A stretch of 64,000 bases of DNA from Anaeroplasma bactoclasticum (GTDB lineage Bacteria > Bacillota_I > Bacilli_A > ML615J-28 > CAG-313). Below, in pieces: positions 33,746 through 43,516 of this stretch (its first letter is position 1; every line of letters begins with the position of its first letter). The position numbers and the translations under genes were made by a program. Where the stretch lies: assembly GCA_023667245.1 (NCBI GenBank), contig JAMPAL010000006.1:1-64000 (forward strand), written 5' to 3'. Below the pieces are notes generated by a model. The model was not told where the DNA came from, made no database searches, and was given only the letters and a program-made list of their open reading frames with translations.

Positions 33746-34507
33746 CTATGATTGGTATTTTTGGGTATAGATCACCTGGTGGTGTGTAATATCTCTCATC
33801 GTATGTTTAAACATCTTTTCCGTTTCTTCTTTTTTGCTCTCTAGTGTATAAGAATTCAAATAAATTACATCATACTCATCTTCTAGAGCCCAATTGATTT
33901 CTACCCATGGTGTAGAAAAGTAGTCTTCTTGAATTTCATTTTCCCAATTGTCTAAATAAGTATACATCAATAGGAATCGATATAATGTTTTCTTATTGTC
34001 TATTCTACCCCATTTTTCCTCAAATTCATCAAATTGCCACTTTGGTACACGCATAGCAATTCTGTCTCTTGTTGGTGCATCAATAGGCTCTGCTCCGCTA
34101 ATAGGCGCTTTCATATCCCGAATAACAATGGTCGAAAAACGTTTCATTTCTGTAAAAAGCCATTCGTTATATTTCGGATCAATCTCATGCCATACACTAC
34201 TAAATACGATTAAACTTTTGCCTTTTGTTTGATTAACGAGAGCAACTACTTCCTCCCAATGAGATGTAAATGTCATTTGTGGTGAAATGTGTTTAGCAAT
34301 ATCAATAATATCATCATTGATATCATACCCTACTAAAGTCGTATAAGATTTATCTGTAACAGGTTCAATTCTACGCAGTAATCTTCCATTAGCACAACCA
34401 AATTCAACGATGAGTGAATATTCTGTAATATCAATATGCTTTAAAAAGTATAATTTATCTTCCATTCCTTTTTCTAATTTTTTTATATATCCGTTTAAAT
34501 CTTTCAT
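33746..34507 (-). CDS. Class I SAM-dependent methyltransferase of unknown target
   Basis: The protein of about 253 residues has a Rossmann-fold SAM site LIVEFGCANGRLLRRI, followed by the acidic residue in LVGYDINDD, and a later SLIVFSSVWHEI strand. The C-terminal half is unusual and rich in aromatic and acidic residues. The substrate is unknown. The ATG at 34507 is chosen because GAAGGTGA precedes it; an in-frame GTG at 34516 overlaps that site. It is divergent from the CvfB homologue. Confidence 0.8.
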   Translation of the reverse strand: MKDLNGYIKKLEKGMEDKLYFLKHIDITEYSLIVEFGCANGRLLRRIEPVTDKSYTTLVGYDINDDIIDIAKHISPQMTFTSHWEEVVALVNQTKGKSLIVFSSVWHEIDPKYNEWLFTEMKRFSTIVIRDMKAPISGAEPIDAPTRDRIAMRVPKWQFDEFEEKWGRIDNKKTLYRFLLMYTYLDNWENEIQEDYFSTPWVEINWALEDEYDVIYLNSYTLESKKEETEKMFKHTMRDITHHQVIYTQKYQS

Positions 34508-34654
34508 TTTTCTCACCTTCCCATTGTATTATACCAAAATTGGATATTTTTGTAAAGAGGCATTAAGATAAAAACGTTTTAAAAAAGAAAAATCGAATTG
34601 GTATGTTTTTATCTGAAATTATGGTATAATAGAATAGAAAGAAGGTATTGTTAT

Positions 34655-35509
34655 ATGTTAAAGATTGGCGAAGTTGGAAAATTTATTGTAAAAAGAGAAA
34701 CGGATATCAGTTATACCCTTGCACCAGAAGATCCCGATCTTACAAACTACATTTTTTTACATTTTAATCAAGCAACAAGAAGATTGGCTATTGGTGAAAC
34801 CATCCATGCCTTCTTATATTATGATGGGAAAAAACGCCTTTGTGCCACAATGGAGTCCCCTATCATTACAACACAACGATTTGATTTTGTTGAGGTAGTC
34901 AATCAGTGCGATGCCGGTGTATTTGTGAATATTGGTATTGCAAAAGACATTTTACTTTCAACAGATTACTTGCCTACTAATCCTGTAGCATGGCCTAAAA
35001 TTGGAGAGAAAATTCCTTGCATTTTGAAAGAAAAGAAAGAACAACTTGTTGCACGCATCATTACCAAGGAAGATTTAAAGCAGCAGCACATTCCTCCTCT
35101 TGAAGTCGGTATTACCATTTCTGCAACCGTTTGTCGTTTAACTTCTACTGGAATTGGACTTTATACTGATGCTTTCCAATATATTTATGTCCATAAAAGT
35201 ATGACAAGAAAAAAATACCATTTAGGCGAAGTTGTGGATGTCCATATTATCCATATCAATGAACACCTCGATGCCAATGGCAGTATGATTGCCCAAAAGG
35301 AGTTATCTCGTTTAGACGATGCAAAGGTACTTTTAAAAGAATTAGAAAGTTTTGGTGGTGTGTTACCTTTAGGAAATTTGTCTACACCAGAAGAAATTGC
35401 AAGACATACCCATATGAGCAAAAGTGCTTTTAAACGAGCTGTAGGCGCATTATATAAAGAAAGAAAAATTCAAATTAGTGATTACCGAATTGAGCTGATT
35501 CAAAAATAA
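34655..35509 (+). CDS. cvfB: CvfB-like S1-domain RNA-binding protein (YitL family)
   Basis: The 284-residue protein matches the CvfB/YitL family: several S1-like OB domains (IGEVGKFIVKRET, QCDAGVFVNIGIAKDILLS, VCRLTSTGIGLYTD) and a C-terminal winged helix (SKSAFKRAVGALYKERKI). CvfB binds RNA and affects virulence gene expression in staphylococci. The ATG at 34655 has GAAGGT upstream, and a TATAAT at 34625-34630 would place the transcript start before it. An earlier in-frame ATG at 34598 lies upstream of that promoter box. Confidence 0.9.
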   Translation: MLKIGEVGKFIVKRETDISYTLAPEDPDLTNYIFLHFNQATRRLAIGETIHAFLYYDGKKRLCATMESPIITTQRFDFVEVVNQCDAGVFVNIGIAKDILLSTDYLPTNPVAWPKIGEKIPCILKEKKEQLVARIITKEDLKQQHIPPLEVGITISATVCRLTSTGIGLYTDAFQYIYVHKSMTRKKYHLGEVVDVHIIHINEHLDANGSMIAQKELSRLDDAKVLLKELESFGGVLPLGNLSTPEEIARHTHMSKSAFKRAVGALYKERKIQISDYRIELIQK

Positions 35510-35535
35510 AATCAGTACAATATCCTAGATGAATA

Positions 35536-35578
35536 AAAAAGAGTTCTATATAAGAAAAACTTATATAGAACTTTTTTT
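35536..35578. terminator. Bidirectional terminator between cvfB and the aquaporin gene
   Basis: A stem of about 13 bp (agttctatataag with complement) with a 5-base loop and A- and T-runs on the two sides. Confidence 0.9.
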
Positions 35579-36266
35579 ATGATTCGTGACGAAAACCTCT
35601 ATACATAATTGAGGCAAGTAAAGCACCTACTAATGGTGCAATTAGAAAAATCCACAATTGTTTTAGGCTATTCATATTGCCACCGATTGCCTCTAAAACA
35701 GCAGGGCCTAACGAACGTGCTGGATTTACTGATGTACCAGTGAATCCTATACCAAACAAGTGAACTAATGTCAAAGCAAGGCCTATCACTACGCCAGAAA
35801 TCGCGACATATTTGGATTTTGAAGTGACACCTAAAATAGCCATCACAAAGATAAATGTTAAAATGGTTTCTAACAAAAACGCTACAAGGTATTGAATGGT
35901 TTGAGATGCATATGCACTTGTAATGGTTGCTTGAATCGCATTTCCACCAAGTGTTTTAAACCCACCAAGAAAGGTTCCAAGTAACAAAGCACCTACTAAA
36001 GCACCCAAACATTGTGCTACAATATATCCAATCAATTCTTTGCCGTTTATTTTTCGTGCAATAAACATCGCAAATGATACGGCTGGATTAATATGACACC
36101 CTGATATATTTCCAATTGAATACGCCATTGCAACAATCACAAGACCAAAAGCAAGCGATGTTGCAACAACACTGGCATTTGTCCATACCGCAACGCCACA
36201 AGCCAAGCACACCAATACTGCTGTACCTATAAATTCAGCTACACATTTTTTGAATAGATTCATCAT
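35577..36266 (-). CDS. Aquaporin (MIP family, AqpZ-like)
   Basis: This water or small-solute channel has 229 residues and six membrane helices. The two NPA loops are present: GCHINPAVSFA near residue 61 and TGTSVNPARSLGPAV near residue 180. The second loop, NPARSLGPAV, and the short length favour the water-channel (AqpZ) type over glycerol facilitators, which have NPARD. GAAGGAAAT precedes the two ATG codons. It appears to be monocistronic. Confidence 0.93.
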   Translation of the reverse strand: MMNLFKKCVAEFIGTAVLVCLACGVAVWTNASVVATSLAFGLVIVAMAYSIGNISGCHINPAVSFAMFIARKINGKELIGYIVAQCLGALVGALLLGTFLGGFKTLGGNAIQATITSAYASQTIQYLVAFLLETILTFIFVMAILGVTSKSKYVAISGVVIGLALTLVHLFGIGFTGTSVNPARSLGPAVLEAIGGNMNSLKQLWIFLIAPLVGALLASIMYRGFRHES

Positions 36267-36331
36267 ATTTCCTTCTTTTTTCTTTATTTTCAGTTATATG
36301 ATGTGCTAGTTTTGAAATATTATTCCCTTAT

Positions 36332-39300
36332 TTATTGAAAAGTAATCGTAATCGTTGCCTTTTCAGCTAAAATTTGATCAATATGAACGGCAAAACGAGC
36401 AGAATGATTATCATACCAAGTTGCATTTTGATAGGTTGTCCCCTGTTGAAATAGATCTGAATTTTCACTATAGCCTTTTTTACTAATATCATTTCGTCCA
36501 TCTGCTTCAACTAATGTAATCAAACGATGCGCACTATAAGAATTATTATATAAGGTTAGACTAAAAATATCAAAGCAATCAGCAGGCTGATTCAATGTTG
36601 CATCAATATGATAAATGCGAATACCTGATATACTAAATAAACCACTTTCTCCTTTGGCAAAAGCATTCAGATGAGTAGGTGTATAAAAATCAATAATATA
36701 GTATTCGTCAAAGAAAGTGCCATTCCATTCCTTACAAATGATCACACAATCTCCACTTTCTGCGAAACTTTCTAATTCAACTGTAGTATTTTTTCCAGTT
36801 ACAACAAGTGGTGTAACCCAACCTAACATCAATTTACTGTAGGCATTATGATCGCCTACATTGTAGTCCATCATATCTCCGCCACCAATACCACCGCTTG
36901 GTCCTGTTGTTTCATCATAATCATAATAATCATCTAATCCTAATAAATGACCCGTTTCATGAATAATGGTTTCCGCATTATATTGTACTTTCTTTCCTTG
37001 TAGTTCATCAAAAATGAATTGATAACTCATAAACATATAAAAATCAGCTTGTACTCCGTCATAATACACTTCTGTTTCAGTGTAATATTCAGTTGTAAAC
37101 GCCCACCATAAACTATTATCACTTTGCGCATCATAATCTGTGGTATATACAAGATAAATCGAATCAATATATCCATCTTGATCAGAATCATATTTTGCAT
37201 AATCGATTTGACTATCATAATAGGCAAGAGCGGCTTCAATAATTGAAAATTCTACATTATCTGGATACACATCTGTCTCATAGTTTTCATATTTTTCTAA
37301 ATCTCGATTGTATTGTGCTTGTAATTGATTATAATAACTTACTGTATGTCCTGTTTGAAATGGTTCTAAAACAGTACCTTGAATATTCAATTTTCCATAA
37401 GATGATTTCAAATAATAACTATTTAAGCTTTCCCATCCTGTTGCCTCACTTGTTCCAAAAAAGGCTGTTTCTAAATCCTTCACCATATTTTGAGGGGCAG
37501 GACAATCTGTAAACGCAATCGGAATGACAAGTACATCTACATCTCCTGTGGATGGCAATCCTTTGGTAATACCATAAGTGATCCCCGTTTCACTATCATA
37601 ACCCATTTGGTCTAAAACACTATAAAGAGGGGCTTGTGTCATAGTAGGATAAAAAGCATCTTGAGCTGCTTCTCTTACAGTAACACGACACGTCTTTTTC
37701 ATTCCCTCATAAGTAAATGTGACTGGAAATTCACCTTTTGTATTTTCTTTGAATTTGGTTTCATATGTATAGGCACTAGAATCAAGCAATACCTTTTCTC
37801 CATTATTGTATACCGCATATACACCTACTTGATTCAAAATATCTAAGAGAGTTGTACCTACTTCTACTGATAATAAATCCGCAGTAAGTTCAAGAGAGGT
37901 TAGAACAACTGGATCACCTGGTTGATACCCTTTAGCAAATGTTGTAGCAGAGGTAACAACTAATTGATATCCATTATAATATCCGATATGAAGTTGAGAT
38001 AAGCCAATGTTATCTCCTACTTTCATTGTTTGAAGGATATTGAATAATGTTGTCTTGGTACTACTATCTAGATGCTTTGAGAAGAAAACCGTAATCGTAT
38101 CTTTACCTAATTCTACTTCAAATGAAACATCTTTTCCTGTTGTTGCATAATTGGTAGGTAAACTGACCAATTTAGCAGAGGTTATATTCACTAAGTCATT
38201 AGCATAATCCGCTAGGGTAGTTTGATTGAAATGGTTTAACACAATGGGTTCTACTGTATAAGTATCTTCACAAGTGAGAATACTTGTTACATCTTTGATT
38301 TGATGAACGTTTTTATAAATATCAATTGTCCCAGCAACAGTAAGCGTTTGTCCCACCACAATTTCAGAAGCATAATCAGTATTAGATCCCATATAAACCA
38401 ATATACCTTTGGTCCCATCATTTAAATAAAAATTATTACCATAAATACCTGTTACCATACCACTTACAGTCACATTGGCACCTGTTGACAATTCGTAAGC
38501 TGCCGCAATATTTTCTAATGTACCACCATTTAGGACTGCATCTGGAGCTTCAACTTTCGTTTGTCCCTGATTGCTAAATGTAATTTGATAGGTATACTCT
38601 AATGTTTCACCATCTAAAACATAGGTAGAATGGGCTATGATTTCAGAAACTTGATTCCTTTCATTTAAAACAATGCTAAAGTCAAGGAAAGTTTCATTAT
38701 CATAATCACCGAGTAATTGTTTAGCAACGGATTGCAATTTTTCCCCTTTTGGACAATAAGCAGTATCTACTTTTACAAAATCACTTGCGGATAGTACTCC
38801 CAAATCAATGATTTGAAATGCCATAATATAATAGATGTAATCACTATCTGTCTCATCAATGGCATACCATGTACCTTCTTCACAATATACATAATGCCAC
38901 AATTGATTGATTTGGACCAAATATTCTGGAGTATCACTATAAGATAAATCCAATTGACTCATGTTTCCATGTTGAAATGCACAAATGTATTCATTAGAAA
39001 TACCACTACTACTGATAGACAATGTATATGCATAGTTATCATCAGATAGTGCCTCAGAAAGTAAATCCGCAACATACGTTTCCGTTTTTCCATAGTATGT
39101 TTTATCACCTGTATCTGTTGTACGAATGTGCGTATAAGTTGTGCCAATACACTCTTCATTGTCATACCAACCACTAAATCTTACATTTTTACCTGGTTCA
39201 ATGAGGTAGACACCCAGTTGAACTTCTTCTCCTTTTTCATATGTGGAAGGTTCAATATTTTCTTTTTGTCCATTGACATAATAAGAAATGGTATAGGTTT

Positions 39301-39382
39301 CTACTTTAGGTGTGGTTACATAGCATCCTGTTAGACATACTGTACAAACCAGTGCACATAACATCATAATTCTTTTTTTCAT
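36332..39382 (-). CDS. Lipoprotein M6-family metalloprotease with InlB-like, OB-like and Ig-like domains
   Basis: The protein has 1016 residues and starts at an ATG at 39382 (AAGGA upstream). The lipobox is CLTGC. The order of domains is InlB-like repeat (about 25-90), a strand-rich domain (90-270), an OB-like domain (about 270-380, ANVTVSGMVTGIYGNNFYLN) with a second related part, a bacterial Ig-like domain (about 490-580), then an M6 peptidase domain with HETGHLLGLDD. His808, Glu809 and His812 form the zinc site. M6 enzymes include immune inhibitor A. It is probably an exported protease held on the cell surface. It follows the rhodanese-like lipoprotein gene. Confidence 0.87.
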   Translation of the reverse strand: MKKRIMMLCALVCTVCLTGCYVTTPKVETYTISYYVNGQKENIEPSTYEKGEEVQLGVYLIEPGKNVRFSGWYDNEECIGTTYTHIRTTDTGDKTYYGKTETYVADLLSEALSDDNYAYTLSISSSGISNEYICAFQHGNMSQLDLSYSDTPEYLVQINQLWHYVYCEEGTWYAIDETDSDYIYYIMAFQIIDLGVLSASDFVKVDTAYCPKGEKLQSVAKQLLGDYDNETFLDFSIVLNERNQVSEIIAHSTYVLDGETLEYTYQITFSNQGQTKVEAPDAVLNGGTLENIAAAYELSTGANVTVSGMVTGIYGNNFYLNDGTKGILVYMGSNTDYASEIVVGQTLTVAGTIDIYKNVHQIKDVTSILTCEDTYTVEPIVLNHFNQTTLADYANDLVNITSAKLVSLPTNYATTGKDVSFEVELGKDTITVFFSKHLDSSTKTTLFNILQTMKVGDNIGLSQLHIGYYNGYQLVVTSATTFAKGYQPGDPVVLTSLELTADLLSVEVGTTLLDILNQVGVYAVYNNGEKVLLDSSAYTYETKFKENTKGEFPVTFTYEGMKKTCRVTVREAAQDAFYPTMTQAPLYSVLDQMGYDSETGITYGITKGLPSTGDVDVLVIPIAFTDCPAPQNMVKDLETAFFGTSEATGWESLNSYYLKSSYGKLNIQGTVLEPFQTGHTVSYYNQLQAQYNRDLEKYENYETDVYPDNVEFSIIEAALAYYDSQIDYAKYDSDQDGYIDSIYLVYTTDYDAQSDNSLWWAFTTEYYTETEVYYDGVQADFYMFMSYQFIFDELQGKKVQYNAETIIHETGHLLGLDDYYDYDETTGPSGGIGGGDMMDYNVGDHNAYSKLMLGWVTPLVVTGKNTTVELESFAESGDCVIICKEWNGTFFDEYYIIDFYTPTHLNAFAKGESGLFSISGIRIYHIDATLNQPADCFDIFSLTLYNNSYSAHRLITLVEADGRNDISKKGYSENSDLFQQGTTYQNATWYDNHSARFAVHIDQILAEKATITITFQ

Positions 39383-39408
39383 ATTTTTTTCCTTCTTTCT
39401 ATACTGCA

Positions 39409-39870
39409 TTAACAATCACAGTCTTCTAATCCTGTTACAACTTGAAAATATTGTTCATTATATGATAATAAGGTAGTATATCCGCCTAGATATATCCTTA
39501 TTTTACGATATCCTATACTAGCCAAATAGGTTGCTACTTGTTCTACGTCTTGTCCTTCTTCATCTATTATAAATATCGTTTTCTTTTGATGATGCATACT
39601 TTGAAGATGGCGCCCCAATTCTTCTAGGTTTCCTTGTTCAATATCATAATTCATAAATCCGAAAAAATGACCATTAGCATAGGATGCATCACGCTTTCTG
39701 ATATCTAAGAGCACATAATTGTGTTCATTTTTTTCACTATATTGATAGATTGCTTCAAAAAAATCTTTTCCTTGATGAGATTGATACGTTTTTACTTGCT
39801 TTTGACATCCTGTTATGCCCCATAAAAAAACCATTAGAATTATACTAATCTTTACTTTCATCTTGGTCAT
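39409..39870 (-). CDS. Rhodanese-like lipoprotein lacking the active-site cysteine
   Basis: The 153-residue protein has a lipoprotein signal (GITGC) and a rhodanese fold: VLLDIRKRDASYANGHFFGFMNYD and LASIGYRKIRIYLGGYTTLL. The active-site loop reads IIDEEGQD, so the catalytic Cys is Asp, and sulfur transfer is unlikely; a binding role is more plausible. It ends in the tail CDC. It starts inside the end of trmD (26-base overlap) with AGGAG upstream, so it is translated from the same message as rimM-trmD. Confidence 0.82.
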   Translation of the reverse strand: MTKMKVKISIILMVFLWGITGCQKQVKTYQSHQGKDFFEAIYQYSEKNEHNYVLLDIRKRDASYANGHFFGFMNYDIEQGNLEELGRHLQSMHHQKKTIFIIDEEGQDVEQVATYLASIGYRKIRIYLGGYTTLLSYNEQYFQVVTGLEDCDC

Positions 39871-40588
39871 GGATAATCTCCTCTAACATCTTTTGGTCTT
39901 CTTTAGAAAGCACTACTTGTTCGAGTAGCTCTGGTCTTTTTTGATAGGTTTTTTTGAGTGCTTGATAACGTTGCCATTTTTGTATATTGGCATGGTGTCC
40001 TGATAGCAGTATTTCTGGAATCGATTTACCATCGTATACTGGAGGTCTAGTATACTGAGGATATTCTAGAATTCCCATTGTAAACGATTCTCCCGTAATC
40101 GACTCATCTCGAATCACACCTGGTACAAGTCTTGCAATTGAATCAATTAATACACAAGCTGCAATCTCTCCTCCTGTCAAAACATAATCGCCAATGGATA
40201 TTTCTTCGTCTACATAATCTAAAATACGTGCATCAATTCCTTCATAGTGTCCACAAATCAAAACAATGTGATCTTGCTTGGCAAGTTGTTCTGCTTTTTG
40301 TTGACTATAGACAGTTCCTGATGGACTCGTTAAAATTTTATATGCTTGATCTAGATGAGGAATGGTTTGCATTGCCAAATGAACTGGCTCTACGCTAATG
40401 AGCATACCTGCTCCTCCTCCATAAGTATAATCATCTACGGTATGATGTTTATTGGTTGAGAAATCACGAAAATTGATAATGTTAACTTCAATCTTTCCTT
40501 TTTCAATGGCTCGTTTTAAAATGGAGTCTTGAATCATTCCCGATATCATTTCTGGAAATAGCGTGAGTATATCAAATCTTACTGGCAT
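39845..40588 (-). CDS. trmD: tRNA (guanine37-N1)-methyltransferase
   Basis: TrmD methylates G37 of several tRNAs and is essential for reading-frame maintenance in most bacteria. The 247-residue protein has MPVRFDILTLFPEMISG, LICGHYEGIDARILDYVDEEISIGDYVLTGGE with its trefoil-knot SAM site, and the DES loop. It overlaps rimM by ten bases. It is part of the conserved rpsP-khpA-rimM-trmD set, but here the preceding gene is a metal ATPase. Confidence 0.97.
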   Translation of the reverse strand: MPVRFDILTLFPEMISGMIQDSILKRAIEKGKIEVNIINFRDFSTNKHHTVDDYTYGGGAGMLISVEPVHLAMQTIPHLDQAYKILTSPSGTVYSQQKAEQLAKQDHIVLICGHYEGIDARILDYVDEEISIGDYVLTGGEIAACVLIDSIARLVPGVIRDESITGESFTMGILEYPQYTRPPVYDGKSIPEILLSGHHANIQKWQRYQALKKTYQKRPELLEQVVLSKEDQKMLEEIIHDQDESKD

Positions 40589-41085
40589 AATTCTAATACC
40601 TTGACAACGATTTGTTGTTCTCTAATTTCTAATATATATGCATCTACAAAAGGAAATAGCATCTTTCCTTTTGGTGTTTTTACTTCCATAATATATCCTT
40701 GAGGTACCTCAATCAAATCAACCACTTCCCCAACGGGGTTTTCCCATTCATCTACGACTTGAAGCCCAATTAAATCATCTACTGGATATTCATCTTCTTC
40801 TAGCGGTGGAATATCATCTTGTGGCGCATAAACGTGATAACCAATATATGACTCAACTTGGTTGATATCATACCAATCATTGATTGTAATTAAAACATTG
40901 TTTTTGTGAATGCGCATAGAACTAATTTGCACTTCAAGAGCACTATTCTTGTTCGCAAGAATGATTTTCGCGCCTTTTCGATAACGATAATCCACAAAAT
41001 CACTTTCTGTATATACTTTTAATTCACCTTTAATTCCAAATACACCTGTAATTTCACCTATATATATACCTTCTATTTTACTCAT
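40579..41085 (-). CDS. rimM: Ribosome maturation factor RimM
   Basis: RimM helps to assemble the head of the 30S subunit. The 168-residue protein has the RimM start GEITGVFGIKGELKVYTESD and the PRC-barrel part DLIGLQVVDEWENPVGEVVD. The ATG lies eight bases inside the end of the upstream P1B ATPase gene. I see no sigma-A promoter close to its start, so its transcription probably depends on the ArsR-controlled promoter at 43849-43877 or a distant internal one. Confidence 0.95.
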   Translation of the reverse strand: MSKIEGIYIGEITGVFGIKGELKVYTESDFVDYRYRKGAKIILANKNSALEVQISSMRIHKNNVLITINDWYDINQVESYIGYHVYAPQDDIPPLEEDEYPVDDLIGLQVVDEWENPVGEVVDLIEVPQGYIMEVKTPKGKMLFPFVDAYILEIREQQIVVKVLELCQ

Positions 41086-43516
41086 ATTGTTGATCTACTC
41101 CATCTTCTTTGTTTGTTTTTTTCAATTTCATCACCAATAATGCATTCAAAATCGCTAGGAGTGAAACTCCTACATCAGAAAATATAGCCACAATGAGCGG
41201 TAATTCAATCACATAACCTGTTACAGAAGAAGTAATACCAAAAATAATGGTTAGCCACATCACAACAAATTTAATAATCAAAGAAAATGTCACATTCTGA
41301 ATGACCTTTCGTTTTGCCTTTGTGGCGATTTGGATCATATCTGTCATTTTTTCTAAATTATCTGTCATAATGACTACATCTGCTATGGCAATTGTAGCAT
41401 CGCTACCTGCTTCTCCCATTGCAATGCCCACATCTGCACAAGCAATAACGGGGGCATCATTGATACCATCTCCTACAAAAATCGTCTTTCCTTTCGATGA
41501 TTGTTTGATTTCTTCGACAATTTCTACTTTTTGATGAGGTAACAATTCTGAATATACGGTATCCATTTCAATGCTATTGGCAACATCTTCAGCGATTTGC
41601 TTGGAATCACCTGTTAACATATAGCAAGTTTTATGCTGTTTGTGTAAGTCGTCAATAATCTTCTTTGCCTCTTTTTTGATCACATCACCAATTTCTACAT
41701 ATCCAATGTACATTTTATTCTTTACAACATGAATAACCAAATGGGTTGATTCAATTTCAGGAATTTCAATTTTATTGGCTCTCATTAATTTATCATTGCC
41801 TATGAGTATTTTATTTCCATTTACAGTCGCTTTTGAACCTCCTGTAACATCCTGAAAATCACTAATAATTTCAGGAAAAATATTTTCTTTACCGTAAGCT
41901 TCAACAATCGATATGCCTATGGGGTGATTGGAATAATATTCTGTGTAAATGAGCATTCTCAGCAGATATTCTTCCGTAATATCTTCTTGCATTGGCACAA
42001 CATTTGTTACTGTAAAAGTACCCTCTGTTAGTGTGCCTGTTTTATCAAAAACAACATTTTCAACTTGACTCAGTGCTTCAATATAATTACTTCCCTTAAT
42101 TAGGATACCTAGCCTACTCGCAACACCAATCGCTGAAAAATAGCAAAGGGGAATAGAAATCACAAGAGCACAAGGGCAAGAGATGACCAAAAATTCCATT
42201 GCGGCATAAATCCATTGATTGGCATTAGAATGATCCAATAAACTTCCTATTACACCAATTGCAAATGCAATAATCACTACAATTGGCGTATAATATTTAG
42301 CAAAATTGGTAATAAATGTCTCCGTTTTTCCTTTGGTGCTAGAAGCATTTTCAACCAAATCCATAATTCTAGATATCATCGAATCTCGGTAAGGTTTGGC
42401 AACTTTTACTTCTATCATCTTACTCATATTGATACTTCCACTGAGTACTTCATCTCCTACTTCTACTGTTTTCAACATACTTTCTCCCGTTAGGTTTTTA
42501 GTATCAATATTTGTTTTTCCTGCAACAATTTTTCCATCTGCAGGTATCGTATCTCCTTTATTGACAATCACAATATCTCCTGGCAATAAACTTTCTACAT
42601 CCACTTCTGTGACTTCATTATCTAGTTTGATTAGAGCTGTTTTGACTTCTATACGCAATAATTCCATAATTGACTTACGTGAGTAATTGACAGCCTTATT
42701 TTGTAAGATTTCACCGATTTGATAAAAGGCAACAACCATAACGGCCTCAGATGGATGTTGAGTAACAAAGGCACCAATAGAGGCAATTGTCATTAAAAAT
42801 GTTTCATCTAATACTTGACCTCTCAATAGATTCTTTAAAAAGCGAATCACAACAGGATAGCCAATTAGCAAATATGGCCCAATATATAAATAATACACCC
42901 ACATCGTTTGATTTTTATTCCAAAACACATCTATTATCCATAAAATTACAAATGCAACCATTCCACTAATCATTGCAATTTTTTGAAATAGGCTCATTTT
43001 TTTGACATTCTCAAAATTTCGTCTTTTGGCTACATCTTGTTCAACAACAACAATTCGATCATCTACCATCTTAGCAATCTTAGTCACTTCACTTCGAATA
43101 TTTTCTATCGTTTTTTGATCATATGTTTCAATGATGAAACGTCCAGTTGAAAAATCAACAATAATTTGCTCATGACATAAAGTTCTTTTCGCAATGGTTT
43201 CTACACGCATCGCACAATGCGCACAATCTAATCCATTCAAATACAGCACTTTACGATATTTCTCTACTGTTTCAATTCGAACCATTTGAGCCTTTTTTTC
43301 ATATTCATGAATGGCTTTGAGTATTTCTTCTTCCAATATCTTCCATTGTTTTTCTTTGAGTGGTTGTTCTACTTCATATTCTATATGCAATACATTCTTT
43401 GTATTTTCAATATTGGCTGAAGCAATGCCTTCTATTTTTTTAATTTCATTGCTGATTCTTTTAAAGTTTTTATTGCTACTTACTTTGAGGAGTTGATAAT
43501 TTTTGACTTCAATCAT
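41078..43516 (-). CDS. P1B-type heavy-metal ATPase with two N-terminal HMA-like domains
   Basis: This 812-residue metal exporter is a paralogue of the pump at 11170-13029. Residues 1-75 look like an HMA fold without any CxxC. Residues about 85-160 form a second HMA domain with GLDCAHCAMRVE. The ATPase core has SCPCALVIS, DKTGTLTEG, NHPIGIS and GDGINDAP. CPC and the ArsR gene upstream favour Zn/Cd/Co-type export. It overlaps the ArsR gene by four bases and rimM by eight bases. It sits in the middle of the otherwise conserved rpsP-trmD cluster. Confidence 0.92.
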   Translation of the reverse strand: MIEVKNYQLLKVSSNKNFKRISNEIKKIEGIASANIENTKNVLHIEYEVEQPLKEKQWKILEEEILKAIHEYEKKAQMVRIETVEKYRKVLYLNGLDCAHCAMRVETIAKRTLCHEQIIVDFSTGRFIIETYDQKTIENIRSEVTKIAKMVDDRIVVVEQDVAKRRNFENVKKMSLFQKIAMISGMVAFVILWIIDVFWNKNQTMWVYYLYIGPYLLIGYPVVIRFLKNLLRGQVLDETFLMTIASIGAFVTQHPSEAVMVVAFYQIGEILQNKAVNYSRKSIMELLRIEVKTALIKLDNEVTEVDVESLLPGDIVIVNKGDTIPADGKIVAGKTNIDTKNLTGESMLKTVEVGDEVLSGSINMSKMIEVKVAKPYRDSMISRIMDLVENASSTKGKTETFITNFAKYYTPIVVIIAFAIGVIGSLLDHSNANQWIYAAMEFLVISCPCALVISIPLCYFSAIGVASRLGILIKGSNYIEALSQVENVVFDKTGTLTEGTFTVTNVVPMQEDITEEYLLRMLIYTEYYSNHPIGISIVEAYGKENIFPEIISDFQDVTGGSKATVNGNKILIGNDKLMRANKIEIPEIESTHLVIHVVKNKMYIGYVEIGDVIKKEAKKIIDDLHKQHKTCYMLTGDSKQIAEDVANSIEMDTVYSELLPHQKVEIVEEIKQSSKGKTIFVGDGINDAPVIACADVGIAMGEAGSDATIAIADVVIMTDNLEKMTDMIQIATKAKRKVIQNVTFSLIIKFVVMWLTIIFGITSSVTGYVIELPLIVAIFSDVGVSLLAILNALLVMKLKKTNKEDGVDQQYE

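Noticed and set aside
34569-34582. A cre-like palindrome (TAAAAACGTTTTAA) upstream of the CvfB homologue
   Set aside because: It matches the consensus at about 12 of 14 positions, but the region is AT-rich and it lies outside the promoter, between two divergent genes. I did not list it as a site.
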